From positions 1-64,000 of the forward strand of contig CAWJXW010000016.1 of NCBI GenBank assembly GCA_963846925.1: 64,000 nucleotides of DNA. The letters are read 5' to 3'. The notes below the pieces were generated by a model, which saw only the letters and a program-made list of their open reading frames with translations, searched no databases and was not told where the DNA came from. Origin of the DNA: JAQBQB01 sp963846925 (GTDB taxonomy: Bacteria; Gemmatimonadota; Gemmatimonadetes; Gemmatimonadales; Gemmatimonadaceae). The position numbers and the translations under genes are program-made. Of the stretch, positions 40,297 to 50,120 are shown one piece after another; position 1 is the stretch's first letter, and each line of letters opens with the position of its first letter.

Positions 40297-42581
40297 TTAG
40301 CGACGACGAAAAGCGAACGCCGCGTCCTGGTGGCCTCGTTCGGCGCACGCGCCGTCCACCGCGCCGCTCCCCTCCAACAACGTTCCGGAGTTCCAGAGCG
40401 CCGCGGTCAGGCTCACTTGGCCGGTACAGTTGTTCTTCGGCGGATACAGAAATGGAAACGCGATTCGAATGGAGCGTCCGGTGCGCGTCGCGGTGATCGC
40501 GCCGGTAACTCGAATCGAGTCGATCTGGACGGTGGCCGTTGGAGTCGCCGCCGTGCCGCGCAGCGTCACATTCATCCGGAAGCTCGCCCCGCCGACGCGC
40601 ATCTCACCCGCCCAATCCCCGTCGAGCGATTGTCCGCCTCCGGTCGTGTCCGCGGACGGCGCGCCGTTGCTCGGAAGAGTGAACGCGAGCACGTAGTCGC
40701 CCATCGTCGTGTGCATGCGATCGTGCCCGCCGGCGGCGATCACGAGGTATTGGCGTCCGCCGGCGACGTACGTCATCGGCAGCGCGTGCGCCGCCGCGGG
40801 AAGCGACTCGCTCCACAGTTCCTTGCCACTCGACACGTCGAACGCGCGGAGGTGTTGGTCGAAGGTGCCGGCGATGAACGCCAGGCCGCTCGACGTCAGC
40901 AGAGCGCCGCCAAGCGCGAACGATCCCCACTGCTTCGCGGCGAGGAATCCTGGTCCAGCGGCGGTAGCGTCCCGAGCGGCACCTCCCACTTCACCTTCGC
41001 CCGCCGCCAGATCGATTGCCGTGAGCGCGCCCCACGGCGGCGGCGTGCAGATCCTCAGATCGTCTCGGCTCATCGCGTACGGCGTGCCCACTTGGCGGCC
41101 GTACTCGATGTCGGGGCGCGCGGTGTACGCCGCGTGAAGGCTGTCGCGCGGAATGAGACGCACGACCATCGCCAACCGGTTCGTCGGCGCGACGAGCAGC
41201 CCGCGCTGTTCGTCGACTGAAACCCCGGACCAGTTCACACCGCCGAGGTTTCCCGGCCAGATGATCGTGCCCTGCTGCGACGGCGGCGTGAAGATTCCTT
41301 GAAAACGCAGCGCGGCGATCCGCGCGCGACAACTGGCGCGCGCCGAGTCCGTGACGCCGAAGGCGTCGTTCACGGAGAGACTTTCCGGCACGAGGCGAAA
41401 CGCCGGCGGGGGAAACGGCTGCGTCGGCGACGCCTTCTCTCCTGGCACATCGCTCGGTGGAACCGGACGTTCCTCGACCGGAAACAGTGGCTTGCCGTCG
41501 CGACGGTCGAGCACGAAGACGTGACCCATCTTCGTGCCGATCGCCACCGCCGGAATCGAGATCCCGGCGCGACGCAGCGTGAACAACACCGGCTGCGCCG
41601 GGACGTCGTAGTCCCAGAGGTCGTGGTGCACGACCTGGAACGCCCACACGAACGCGCCTGTCGACGCGCGCAGCGCGACGACCGAGTTCGCGTATTTGTT
41701 GTCGCCAAGCCGCTCGCCGCCGTAGAAGTCGGGGCTCGCGCTGCCGACCGGAATGAACACGAGGTCGCGCGCCGAGTCCGCGGAGAAGATGCTCCAAGCA
41801 TTGGCGGCGCCGGTGTCGTGGGCCTTGGGTCCGATCCACGTCGCGTACGCCGGATCCTTCGCGTCGCGCGGGATGGGATCGAAGGACCACCGCAGCGCGC
41901 CGGTGCGAACGTCGAACGCGCGGATCACGCCCTCGGGCGCGTCGACACGATGGCCGTCCGGCACCGCCGAGCCGACGATCACCAGATTCCCGATGATCGT
42001 CGGCGGCGAGGTGACGCCGTACTCCCAGTGATACTCGGGCTTGTGTCGCAGACCGGTCGTGAGATCCAGAACGCCCTTGTCGCCGAAGTCCTGGCACGGC
42101 GTGCCGGTTCGACCATCGAGCGCGATGAGCCGCGCAGTGATCGTCGCCACGAAGATTCGACTCGCGCACCTCTCGCCGGCGCGGCCGCCCCACCGGTCCA
42201 TGCGGCAACTCCGCGATTGGCAAAATCACCGTAGTCGCCGCTCAGCTCCACCGGGCCGGCGAACCTCCACCGCTCGACGCCGGTCACCGGATCGAGCGCG
42301 ACCACGCTGCCGAGCGGCGTAGACACATAGAGCGTTCCGCGCACGAGGAGCGGCGTCGCCTCGAACCGTCCGCGGTCGGCGAGCAGGTCGCCGGTGCGCG
42401 CTACCCACGCGAGACGCAGCCCCGTCACGTTTGCCGGCGTGATCTGCGACGCGGCCGAGAATCGAGTTCCACCGGCGTCGTTGCCGTACGACGGCCACTC
42501 GCTCGTCCGCGGCGACTGAGCGTTGGCGGCAGCGACCAGCGCCGCCGTTGCGATGACACTCCCGGGAAGTGCGGGTCTCAT
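40297..42581 (-). CDS. PQQ-type beta-propeller dehydrogenase (one frameshift)
   Basis: About 761 residues with a missing base restored near 42185. There is a signal peptide (MRPALPGSVIATAALVAAAN) and then the family opening EWPSYGNDAGGTRFSAASQITPANV. W-motif blades recur: LIALDGRTGTPCQDFGDKG, GVIRAFDVRTGALRWSFDP, VVALRASTGAFVWAFQVVHH.., and LRAFDVSSGKELWSESLP. The glucose/quinate dehydrogenase subgroup fits best, but there is no N-terminal membrane domain and no cytochrome c domain. After the propeller, from about residue 650, a Gly-rich link leads to a separate beta domain (LDGDWAGEMRVGGASFRMNV). Periplasmic; PQQ binding and substrate are inferred from family only. Confidence 0.85.
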
Positions 42582-42604
42582 GAGGTTTCGCGGACTGAAA
42601 AGAG

Positions 42605-42791
42605 CAACTGCAACTACTTAACGCAGAGACGCGGAGGCGCAGAGACGCAGGAGTAAACGCGAAAGGCCTTTGGGGAACGACCTCGGGGACCCACATCGTG
42701 GCTTCCTGAGGTCGTTACCAAGAAATTTGTTTCGTTGTCTTGCCTCAGCGTTTCCGCGCCTCCGCGTCTCTGCGTTAAGTAGTTGCAGTTG
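42605..42791. repeat. Dispersed palindromic repeat with conserved core hairpin, copy 3 (best copy)
   Basis: A perfect 36-bp inverted repeat forms the ends: 42605-42640 (CAACTGCAACTACTTAACGC, continuing AGAGACGCGGAGGCGC) and its exact complement at 42756-42791. The centre 42669-42722 holds the family hairpin, GGAACGACCTCGGGG with CCTGAGGTCGTTACC around CCACATCGTGG. It fills the gap between the rhodanese and PQQ-type genes. No open frame of interest. Confidence 0.88.
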
Positions 42792-42811
42792 TCGAAATAA
42801 TTCGACGCCCG

Positions 42812-43721
42812 TCAAGGCTGGCCGCCAGCCACCACCGGCAGTTTACGACGAGCCCAGTCCTCGTACGATCCGTCGTAAAGCTTCGCCGTGTACCCAGCGA
42901 GCGAGCGACGAGGTACGTCATGCTCGCGCGGTACCCAATCCAGCAGTAGGTCACGACCGTATCGCTTTTCGCGGCGCGTGCGCCGTACACCGATGCGAGT
43001 GTGGTCGCATCCTTGAATAAACCAGCATCCGGATCCTGGAAGAACTCCTGCCACTGAAGTTGGCGCGCTCCCGCTAGATGGCCGGCGCTCGGCATGCCGC
43101 GATGCTCGGCGCCTCCTCTGTACTCGCCATCGGTGCGCGTGTCGATGAGCCTGACGTTCGACGACTTGGCGTGTGCCATGATCCAGTCGGCGTCGGCGAC
43201 GAGCTCGGGTGCGGATGCACGACCACCTTCCCCGGCGCGACCGCCACGTTTCCCTCGGCCATTGGATGACCGGCCTTCTGCCACGCCGCGGCACCGCCGT
43301 CGAGGACCGAGACGTGGTCGAGTCCCGCGTAGTCCAACGTGAAGAAGGCCCGCGACGCCATCAGCGCCATCGGGCTGTAAAGCACTACGTGGCTCCCGTT
43401 CGACACGCCGGCGTGTTCGAGCACGCTCTGCAACGCCTCCGGGCTCGGCAACTCGGCGTTGTTTCCGTCGCGCTGGACGGCGATGTCGGTGTACGACAGG
43501 TACCGCGCGCCGGGGATGTGGCTCTTACGGAAGGCGTCTTCATCGTGGTCAACGTCGAGCAGGACGAGCGACGGATCGGACGCGCGGGCCGCGAGCCACT
43601 TCACGGAAACGATGATCGAGTCACGAGGCGCCTGCGCGGACCCGTTCCTCGCCAGGGCGGCCGCGAAGAGCGAAATCGTGAAGGTCCGAACGGCGGCGCG
43701 AGGGAACGATGCGAGTCGCAT
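42812..43721 (-). CDS. Exported double-rhodanese sulfurtransferase (two frameshifts)
   Basis: 303 residues with missing bases restored near 43210 and 42905. ATG 43721 begins a signal peptide (cleavage near NGSAQ, residue 30); the open frame upstream has none. Domain one (ISVKW..., LVLLDVDHDEDAFRKSHIPGA) has VVLYSPMALMASRA where the active loop should be, so it lacks the catalytic Cys. Domain two (VRLIDTRTDGEYRG, GHLAGARQLQWQEFF) has the intact loop VTYCWIGYRAS near residue 259, CxxGxR. This is the layout of thiosulfate or 3-mercaptopyruvate sulfurtransferases: structural N-domain, catalytic C-domain. Periplasmic location suggests sulfane sulfur handling outside the cytoplasm. It is divergent from 43828. 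Confidence 0.85.
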
Positions 43722-43827
43722 TGATGTCGCTCCTTGGGGATGTCCGGCGTCGGCGGACGCCAAAGATGCGGCGCACCGCGCGAGGCGTCGAGTGGCTGAA
43801 ATGGCCATCCAGGCGTTAATTCCTGCC

Positions 43828-44486
43828 ATGACGAATCCTTACAAACCGACGCTGTTCGATCGGCAAGGTCCCGACGCCGCGCAACTTCTTCAGGCGTTGG
43901 GACTCGGTCTGCTCGTTTTCGGCGTGACGTCCGGCGCGCTTCTTGCTGCAGATCGGATTTCACTGGTGGGAGCTGCCGGTCGGCGCAGGAGCCGGAGCGC
44001 TCAGTGGGTCGTTTGGGTGGTTCATCGGCAACGCGGTCGGCGGAGGTTGGAAGCGCGTCGCCGTGGATGGCTCGAGCACTCCGTACGAGCGACAATTCTC
44101 CTACGAGCAATCGCTCGTGATGAAGGGGCGTGTGGACGACGCGCTCGCGTCGTTCGAGGCGGTCATCGCGACGGAACCGGAGTTGATCGTCCCGCGCATC
44201 AAGGCGGCCGAGCTCTACGCCCGCGAAAAGAAAGACCCCCAGCGCGCGGCCGAGTTGTTTCGCGACGTGTTGCGGTCCCCGTCGATCACGAGCGGCGACA
44301 ACGTCTACGTGACGAACCGGCTCGTGGACCTTTACATCGGGCCCGTTGAACGACCCGGGGCGCGCCCTCGTCGAGCTGCGCCGCCTCATCGACACGCGCC
44401 CCGGCACCGTCGCCGCCGAACACGCGCGTCGGAGTCTTGCCGATCTCAAGGCGCGAATGAATGTTGACTCGGCCGACGAATCCTGA
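43828..44486 (+). CDS. Small membrane-anchored TPR protein (two frameshifts)
   Basis: 218 residues after removing extra bases near 43940 and in GGGCCC near 44341-44346. ATG 43828 opens MTNPYKPTLFDRQGPDAAQL. One or two TM helices lie near residues 24-70 (LGLGLLVFGVTSGALL; ...GALSGSFGWFIGNAVGGG). Then there is an acidic soluble region with TPR-like repeats: SLVMKGRVDDALASFEAVIA, AAELYAREKKDPQRAAELFR and the end PGTVAAEHARRSLADLKARM. Probably inner membrane with a cytoplasmic or periplasmic scaffold. It is divergent from the rhodanese gene (106-bp gap), and 14 bp before the next gene. No specific family known. Confidence 0.7.
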
Positions 44487-44500
44487 GTCGAGAAATCTTT

Positions 44501-45532
44501 ATGCATGGAAGGCGAACATCAATCGCGCCTATCGTGGCGGCGCTGACGCTTCGCGCTCGGCGCCGCGTCCATCGCCGCGGCGCAGGCGCCGGGGCATGTC
44601 ATTCGCGGCACGGTCCGCGATTCGGCGACGGGCCAAGAGTTGAGCGGGGCCGTCGTCGAACTGCTTGGGCAGTCGGTGCGCACAGTCGCGCGGAGCGATC
44701 AGCGAGGCACGTTCCAATTTTCTCGCGTGGCCGACGGTCGGTATCACGTGTCGGCGCGACTTATCGGCTTCGTCGAGGTGGGGAGAGACGTCGACGTCAC
44801 GGGACGTGACGTATCCCTTTCCATATCGCTGAGCCCGACTTCGCAGCGCCTCGATACCGTTCGCGTGCGCGCCAGCGTCACCGCGGTGTACGGCGTCGTC
44901 GGTGCCAGCGTCGGACTGCACCCCGTGGCCGACGCGGCGATTCAGGTCATCGGCTCACAGCAAAAGGGAACGACCGACAGCGCCGGGAAATTTTTCGTGG
45001 CGCTCAAGAAAGGCGGCCCGTACTTCCTTCGCGTTCATCACGCCGGGTTCGCCGACCAGTTCTTCCCCGTCGACGTGCCGAACGATCACGCGGTCGAAAC
45101 GTTCGTACTGCTCGACTCCGGCTCGGTCGCGACGGGATCGGAGATGATGTGGGACGAGTTCGACGAACGGCTGCGTTGGCAGGGGCAAGGCGCGAGCATC
45201 GTGTCCGGCGAGGAGATCACGCGCAACGGCGGCTCGTCGGGCGACGCTATCCGCGGGGCATCGTCGTTCGTGCGGAAGGGTCTAGCGCTCGGACCGACCG
45301 TCTGCCTGTTCGTGAACGGCGTGCCCAAGCCGGGCTGGGGGTTCGACGGGATTCCGCCGGAGCAGATCGCCACCGTCGAGCTCTACACGATCACCGGCGA
45401 CGAGACGCACACGCTCGCCAACAATGGCCGCACGGCGCGCAGTGCGGCCGGACCGGCGGCGTGCCGGCGCCGACGAGCCCGTTCAACAGGCGCTCGATCG
45501 TGCAGTACGCCGTGGTTTGGCTGAAGCAGTAG
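44501..45532 (+). CDS. Carboxypeptidase-regulatory / TonB-plug-like protein without a barrel (two frameshifts)
   Basis: About 343 residues with an extra base near 44550 and a missing base near 45425. ATG 44501 opens a signal peptide, continuing FALGAASIAAAQAPG. The N-domain is a CarboxypepD_reg fold (VIRGTVRDSATGQELSGAVV ... YHVSARLIGFVEVGRDV), and the linker LSPTSQRLDTVRVRA is the usual boundary before a plug. A second regulatory-like domain is followed by a plug-type part (GDAIRGASSFVRKG, CLFVNGVPKPGWGFDGIPPE), and the protein ends SIVQYAVVWLKQ. It lacks any outer-membrane barrel. Short proteins of this type are common in Gemmatimonadota; role unknown, perhaps a sensor or accessory of TonB receptors. 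Confidence 0.65.
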
Positions 45533-45569
45533 AACGACGCGCGCGTCGTCACGCGAAACCGCAAAGAGA

Positions 45570-45626
45570 TTTTGTTGGAACGACCTCGGGGTGCCACTCC
45601 GTGGCCTCCCGAGGTCGTCTAACAAA
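45570..45626. repeat. Conserved core hairpin, copy 4, between convergent genes
   Basis: TTTGTTGGAACGACCTCGGG, then GTGCCAC, loop TCC, GTGGCC, then TCCCGAGGTCGTCTAACAAA: about 26 paired bases with few mismatches. It shares the ACGACCTCGGG stem with the cores at 37091 and 42669 but lacks the long outer arms. A T-rich run (AAAAGTTTTTCG) follows on the plus strand, so it could be a good bidirectional terminator for genes ending at 45532 and 45654. Confidence 0.75.
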
Positions 45627-45653
45627 AGTTTTTCGTTGTTAGCTCGACGCGAT

Positions 45654-46808
45654 CTACTTGCCGATCATGAGGATCGTGAACGACCCCGGGATCACCGGCG
45701 CCTGACCGCCGCGGCCGCCGCCGGGCGGTGGCGGTGGCGCCGGCCCACGTTCCACGCTCATGACGAAGATGTGGCCCGTTTTCGTGTCGAGCGTGAGCGT
45801 GCGCGCACCATTCATCGTCTGGAGATTCTCTTCCACCTCGAAACTCGTGGGACTGTTCTCCTTGACGACGGTGAGCGTGCCGTTGCCGCCGGAGCTGAAA
45901 GCTTCCATCGTGGCGGGATTGAACACCGCGCCGTCAGAGCCGCCGGCGAGCGGCAACTTGGTGAGGATCTTTCCGTCATCTGAGCTGAGGATCACCATCG
46001 TCGGCTGCGGCGGCGGCGCGCCGGGCTGCGGAGGTCCCGCCGGTCCGGTCCGAGAGCACGCGGCAAAGAGCACGTGGTTCTTCGCGTCCAGAGCGAGGCC
46101 GTTGCACCCGGTGTTCCCGCCAAAGGGAAACACCTTCGTGACTTTCATGGCCTTCTCGTCGATCACCGCGACGCTGCCGCTGTCCTGCATGAGGGCGTAC
46201 AGCGTTCCCTTGCCGTCCGCGATCGTCTGCTCCGGCGTCCCTGGCAGGGGGATCTTGCCGGCGACGGCGCCATCCTTTGCGTCGATCACGATGAGGTCCT
46301 TCGTGGGATGGCTGCCGACATAGACTCGGCCGTCGAAGGCGTCGAAGTAGATGCCGTCGGGGCTGAAGCGTGGATTTGGAGGCTGCACTCCGTCGGTTGG
46401 GTCGATCGTCTTGATCATCTGCATCGACTTCGTGTCGAACATCGAAATGTTCGGGTGGCTGCTGGCGAAGCCGTGGTTCGTCTTGGCGTCCACCGTCGCG
46501 CCGTTGCCGCCGCCGTTGAGGATCGTGCCAAGCGGCTGCAGCGTCTCGAGGTCGAAGACGGTGACACGGCCAGGCACGGAGTCCCTGGCGGGGGTGCTGT
46601 CCGTCGCAGCGACGGCGCGGACGGCGTTGCGCGTGATGTAAAGCCGCCGGTCGGCCGAGTTGGCGTAGATGTAGTCGGTGCTACCCTCGCCGCCGACCTT
46701 GGCCCGCATGAGGACCTTGTACGGACTGTCGCTCGACGGCTGCTGGGCGGAAATGGCGAGCGGAGCGGCGGCGATCGCGAGAGCGGTGACGATGGCGAGG
46801 CGTTTCAT
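45654..46808 (-). CDS. YncE-like secreted beta-propeller protein
   Basis: 384 residues from ATG 46808, where the signal peptide begins (MKRLAIVTALAIAAAPLAIS); the upstream open frame has none. YncE/40-residue YVTN-type blades are visible: RLYITRNA..., GRVTVFDLETLQPLGTILNG, NISMFDTKSMQMIKTIDPTD, VYVGSHPTKDLIVIDAKDGAVAGKI, SVAVIDEKAMKVTKVFPFGG and RTLTLDTKTGHIFVMSV. The C-terminus has a Pro/Gly-rich stretch before GSFTILMIGK. It is periplasmic or secreted; such propellers are binding scaffolds of unknown ligand. It lies 158 bp after the GNAT gene on the same strand and may be separate from that operon. Confidence 0.85.
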   Translation of the reverse strand: MKRLAIVTALAIAAAPLAISAQQPSSDSPYKVLMRAKVGGEGSTDYIYANSADRRLYITRNAVRAVAATDSTPARDSVPGRVTVFDLETLQPLGTILNGGGNGATVDAKTNHGFASSHPNISMFDTKSMQMIKTIDPTDGVQPPNPRFSPDGIYFDAFDGRVYVGSHPTKDLIVIDAKDGAVAGKIPLPGTPEQTIADGKGTLYALMQDSGSVAVIDEKAMKVTKVFPFGGNTGCNGLALDAKNHVLFAACSRTGPAGPPQPGAPPPQPTMVILSSDDGKILTKLPLAGGSDGAVFNPATMEAFSSGGNGTLTVVKENSPTSFEVEENLQTMNGARTLTLDTKTGHIFVMSVERGPAPPPPPGGGRGGQAPVIPGSFTILMIGK

Positions 46809-46966
46809 CGGCAGGGTTCCCGAGTGCGAGGGCAGGCGCCGAGACTGGCGCAACGCTGGATCGTGCCACGCTGCGCCGGTCAGGCCGTCGCTGTCAAGCG
46901 CGGCGCGCGGCCGGCGCAGAGCCATTTGTCATCGTGCCGACAGGTTGTCGCCGGCCGCGCGGCTTC

Positions 46967-47804
46967 CTACGCCTTGGTTGCGCCGGATCGGGTCAGGACG
47001 TAGAACTCCCGATCCGCGGCGGCGTCTCGACGCACCGACACGATGTCGTAGCCATTCGCCAGCGCCCAGCGGAAATGCTCGCGCACGGCGAGGCGCCACT
47101 GTCGCGCCGTCGTGAGCGATCGACGCGTGATCTCGAGGATGTCCGGACGGAACCTCGATGAGGACGGCCTCCGGACGCCGATCCTCCCGCGCGAAGACGT
47201 CGTCTCCCTCGCGCGGGAATGGAGACAGCAGCGGCAGCTGGCCGTTTCGCGATGGGTGACGTCGGCTTCCACCGCCGAGGTCGACGTCGTCACGACGATG
47301 CGGTCGGTCGGCAGGCCGAGGTGCAACGGGCTCGCGGTCGTGCCGTACATGTCCGGCACGTACTCGACGACCGACGCGCCAAGGCGATTGAAGTTGAAGT
47401 ACGCGTTCTTGGCCATCAGCGGATCGAACGACCAGAACACGCGCCGGATGCCGAGCTTCGCGAGCGCTGCGCGCTGGTGCTCCTTCAGCATCCGGCCGAG
47501 GCCCAGGTTCCGCGCCGACTCTCGAACGCCGAGCATGTGCGACCAGTGCACGAGCTCGCCGTCGCGCACGCCGCTCACGCCGAACACGAATCCCAGCAGC
47601 TCGCCGCTCGCGTCGAACGCGCCCGGCGGCGAGTCCGCCGACGTAGTCGACGACGTGCAGCAGCGTGACCGGAACGACGTCGGTTGGCTCGAACCCCCAG
47701 ACATGGCGCTGCAGCGCGACGCACGCCTCGCACTCCTCGATCGTGCGAAGCGTGCGAATCTCAACGGCCGGGTGCCCGCGCGGCGTGAGCGCCGCGTTCC
47801 GCAA
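46967..47804 (-). CDS. COG3375-type GNAT acyltransferase (three indels)
   Basis: 278 residues with extra bases near 47635 and 47155 and a missing base near 47225; pieces join as VEIRTLRTIEECEACVALQR, then GELLGFVFGVSGVRDGELVH, and PREGDDVFAREDRRPEAVLI. The GNAT acyl-CoA site is the HWSHMLGVRESARNLGLGRM block near residue 75 (Q/RxxGxG/A as RNLGLG), and YFNFNRLGASVVEYVPDMYG is characteristic of the COG3375 group. Known members next to N-acylamino-acid racemases are D-amino-acid N-succinyltransferases using succinyl-CoA. It is cytoplasmic and the last gene of the operon that opens with such a racemase (58607-59752). Exact acyl donor and acceptor are inferred. Confidence 0.78.
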
Positions 47805-47849
47805 CGCCGGACGAGTCGATCGCCGGCACCGACAACGGCGAAGATCGCG

Positions 47850-50104
47850 TCATTGACTGTTCGAGGCCGCTTCGCTGCGCAGGAAGCGGCGGAAGAACGT
47901 GTCCATGCGCCCGAACACGTACAGCCATCGGCTGTGGACGAGCGTCTCGTGCGTGTCGTCGGGGTTCACGATCAGCTCGTAGTACACGTTGCGCGCGCGC
48001 AGAAGGTCGACGAGTCCGATCGTCTGCGAGAACTCGACGTTGCGGTCGTCGTCGTTGTGCCAGATCAGCACGGGCGACTTCCATGAATCGATCGCCGAGA
48101 TCGTGGACGACTTGAACGAGACGTCGGCGGTGTCGAGCGAGTTCCCCCACAGGTGCACGCCGGCCATGTCCACGCCGGCCGCGAAGACGTCCGAGTTGCG
48201 CGCGAGCGCCTGTGACGTGAGCACGCCGCCGTACGACAATCCCCAGATGCCGACGTGCGACGCGTCGACGTCGGAACGCGACTGCAGGTACTTCCCCGCC
48301 GCGATCACGTCGCGATACTCGGCGTTGCCGCGCCCGCCGGTGTTCGGCGCCGTACGGAACGACTTCCCGTAGCCGATCCCCGACCGGTAGTTCACGGACA
48401 TCACGATGTAGCCCTGGCTCGCGAGCCATTCGTTCACCGCGTAGGCCGTCGCGTAGAAATCCATGTAGTGGTAGCCGAGCAGCATCTGCCGGATCGGACC
48501 GCCGTGGACGAAGATGATCGCCGGGCGCTTTTCGCCCGCCTTGAGGTCCTTCGGCAGGAAGAGCTGATTGTGGAACTCCAATCCGTCGTCGGCCTTGAGG
48601 ACGACCGCGGTCGGCGCGACCTGCGCGGCCGCCGGGAATTCGGCGGGCAGCGTTGGAAAGACGAGACGACGCGCACTCGTTCCACTCGAGGCGCCAGCCT
48701 CGCGTTGACACGATCCCCACCGACAGTGGACGCGTGCCGCCGGACGTGAGCACCGCGACCTGCTTTCCGGACGAGAGCGGCGCCGGATACATCTCGATCT
48801 GATCGCCGGTCGTGATCTGGACCGCGGGTCCGCCGGCCGTCGGCACCTTCCATAGATGTCGGCGGTCGATGTCACCCACGTTCGTCGCGTAGAAGAGCGT
48901 CGAGCCGTCGCGCGAAAGGCCGGTCGTTTCCACCGCGCCCTCGCCGGGCGTCAGCTCGACCGGCGCGCCGCCGCCGTCAACCGCAACGGAGTACCAGCGA
49001 ATCCACTCTTCGGGCTCCTGCGGGAAAATGACGTGCGACCCGGCCCACGCGATGCCGGCGATCGTCGGGAAGGCCTTGTCGTTCGGCTGGTTGTGCCAGA
49101 ACTCGTGCGCCTCGCATCCGCCGGCGGGCGTCGGACAGCCCGCGATGTCGGCGACCATCAAAGAAATCGTATAGCCGCCCGTGAACACCGCGCGATACAA
49201 GCCGTCGGCGCGACCTTCAGCCGCGCCGGCGGCGCCACGGCCTCCTCTTCCCGCGCCCCCTCGGCCACCGCGACCATTCGCCCCGGGACCGCCGGGATTT
49301 CCGAGGCTCCCGTCGCCAACCTGGGCCTGAAGCCCGAACGGCACGCCGGGGCGCCTGACGAACGCGAGACGCTTGCCGTCGGGTGACCACGTCGGACTGC
49401 CGTCGACGTCGACGCTGGGCGACACGTAGTGCAGGCGTCGCGTGCGAACGTCGTAGACGCCGATCAGCGAGTGGTTGTCGCGCACGCTGACGAACGCGAG
49501 CTTGGATCCGTCCGGCGACCAACGCGGGTTCGCGTTGCGCCCCCATTCCTTTATATAGCGGTTGCTGGTCCTTCTCGGCCGGCGCCGCCGCGCGCGGCAC
49601 GATCTGGTAGCGGAAGATCTGACCGTCGCGCGAGAACGCGACGTTGTGGCCGTCGGGCGCCAGCGCCGGACCAGCGCCGGAACCAAGTCGCCACGCGGCG
49701 CTTCCATTGGTGTACGCCGCCCAGATCGCGCGATCGGGGCCCTGCGGATCGCTGCTGGGATTGGCGATCCATCCGATCCGATTCGGCTCGCTCCCGCGGA
49801 CGAACGTCACGATCGACCCGTCGTCGGAGATCTCGAGCTCGGAGAGAATGATCCCGTCGTCGTCGAGGAATTTCGTCAGGCGCACCGGTTTGAAATCGGG
49901 TGCGGCGGCCGTGTAGATGTTGCGACGCCCGCGATCGTAGGCGATCCACGCGACCCGGTCGGCCTTCTTCGCCGAGACCAGCTCCGACGGATACGCCGGC
50001 GAGAGGAATTGCTCGATCGTCGGCTTGGACTGTGCGTCGCTGCCGACGAACGGTGCGGCGACGAGTGCCGCCGTGGCGAACGCGCGAATGCAGGAGTGCC
50101 GCAT
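47850..50104 (-). CDS. S9 family prolyl-oligopeptidase-type peptidase (two frameshifts)
   Basis: 750 residues after removing extra bases near 49563 and 48670. ATG 50104 is preferred over 50119 because GGAGAG then lies upstream. There is a signal peptide to about residue 25. The N-terminal propeller has NPRWSPDGSKLAFVSVRD, GSPTWSPDGKRLAFVRR and a Gly/Arg-rich insert (near residue 270). The alpha/beta-hydrolase domain carries PAIIFVHGGPIRQMLLGYHY, the nucleophile GIWGLSYGGVLTS near 622, the Asp in WHNDDDRNVE near 686 and the His in PDDTHETLVH near 718. This is the DPP4/acylaminoacyl-peptidase group. Periplasmic; releases di- or tripeptides. It is 16 bp after the M23 gene in the operon. Confidence 0.9.
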
Positions 50105-50120
50105 GGTTGCTCTCTCCATC

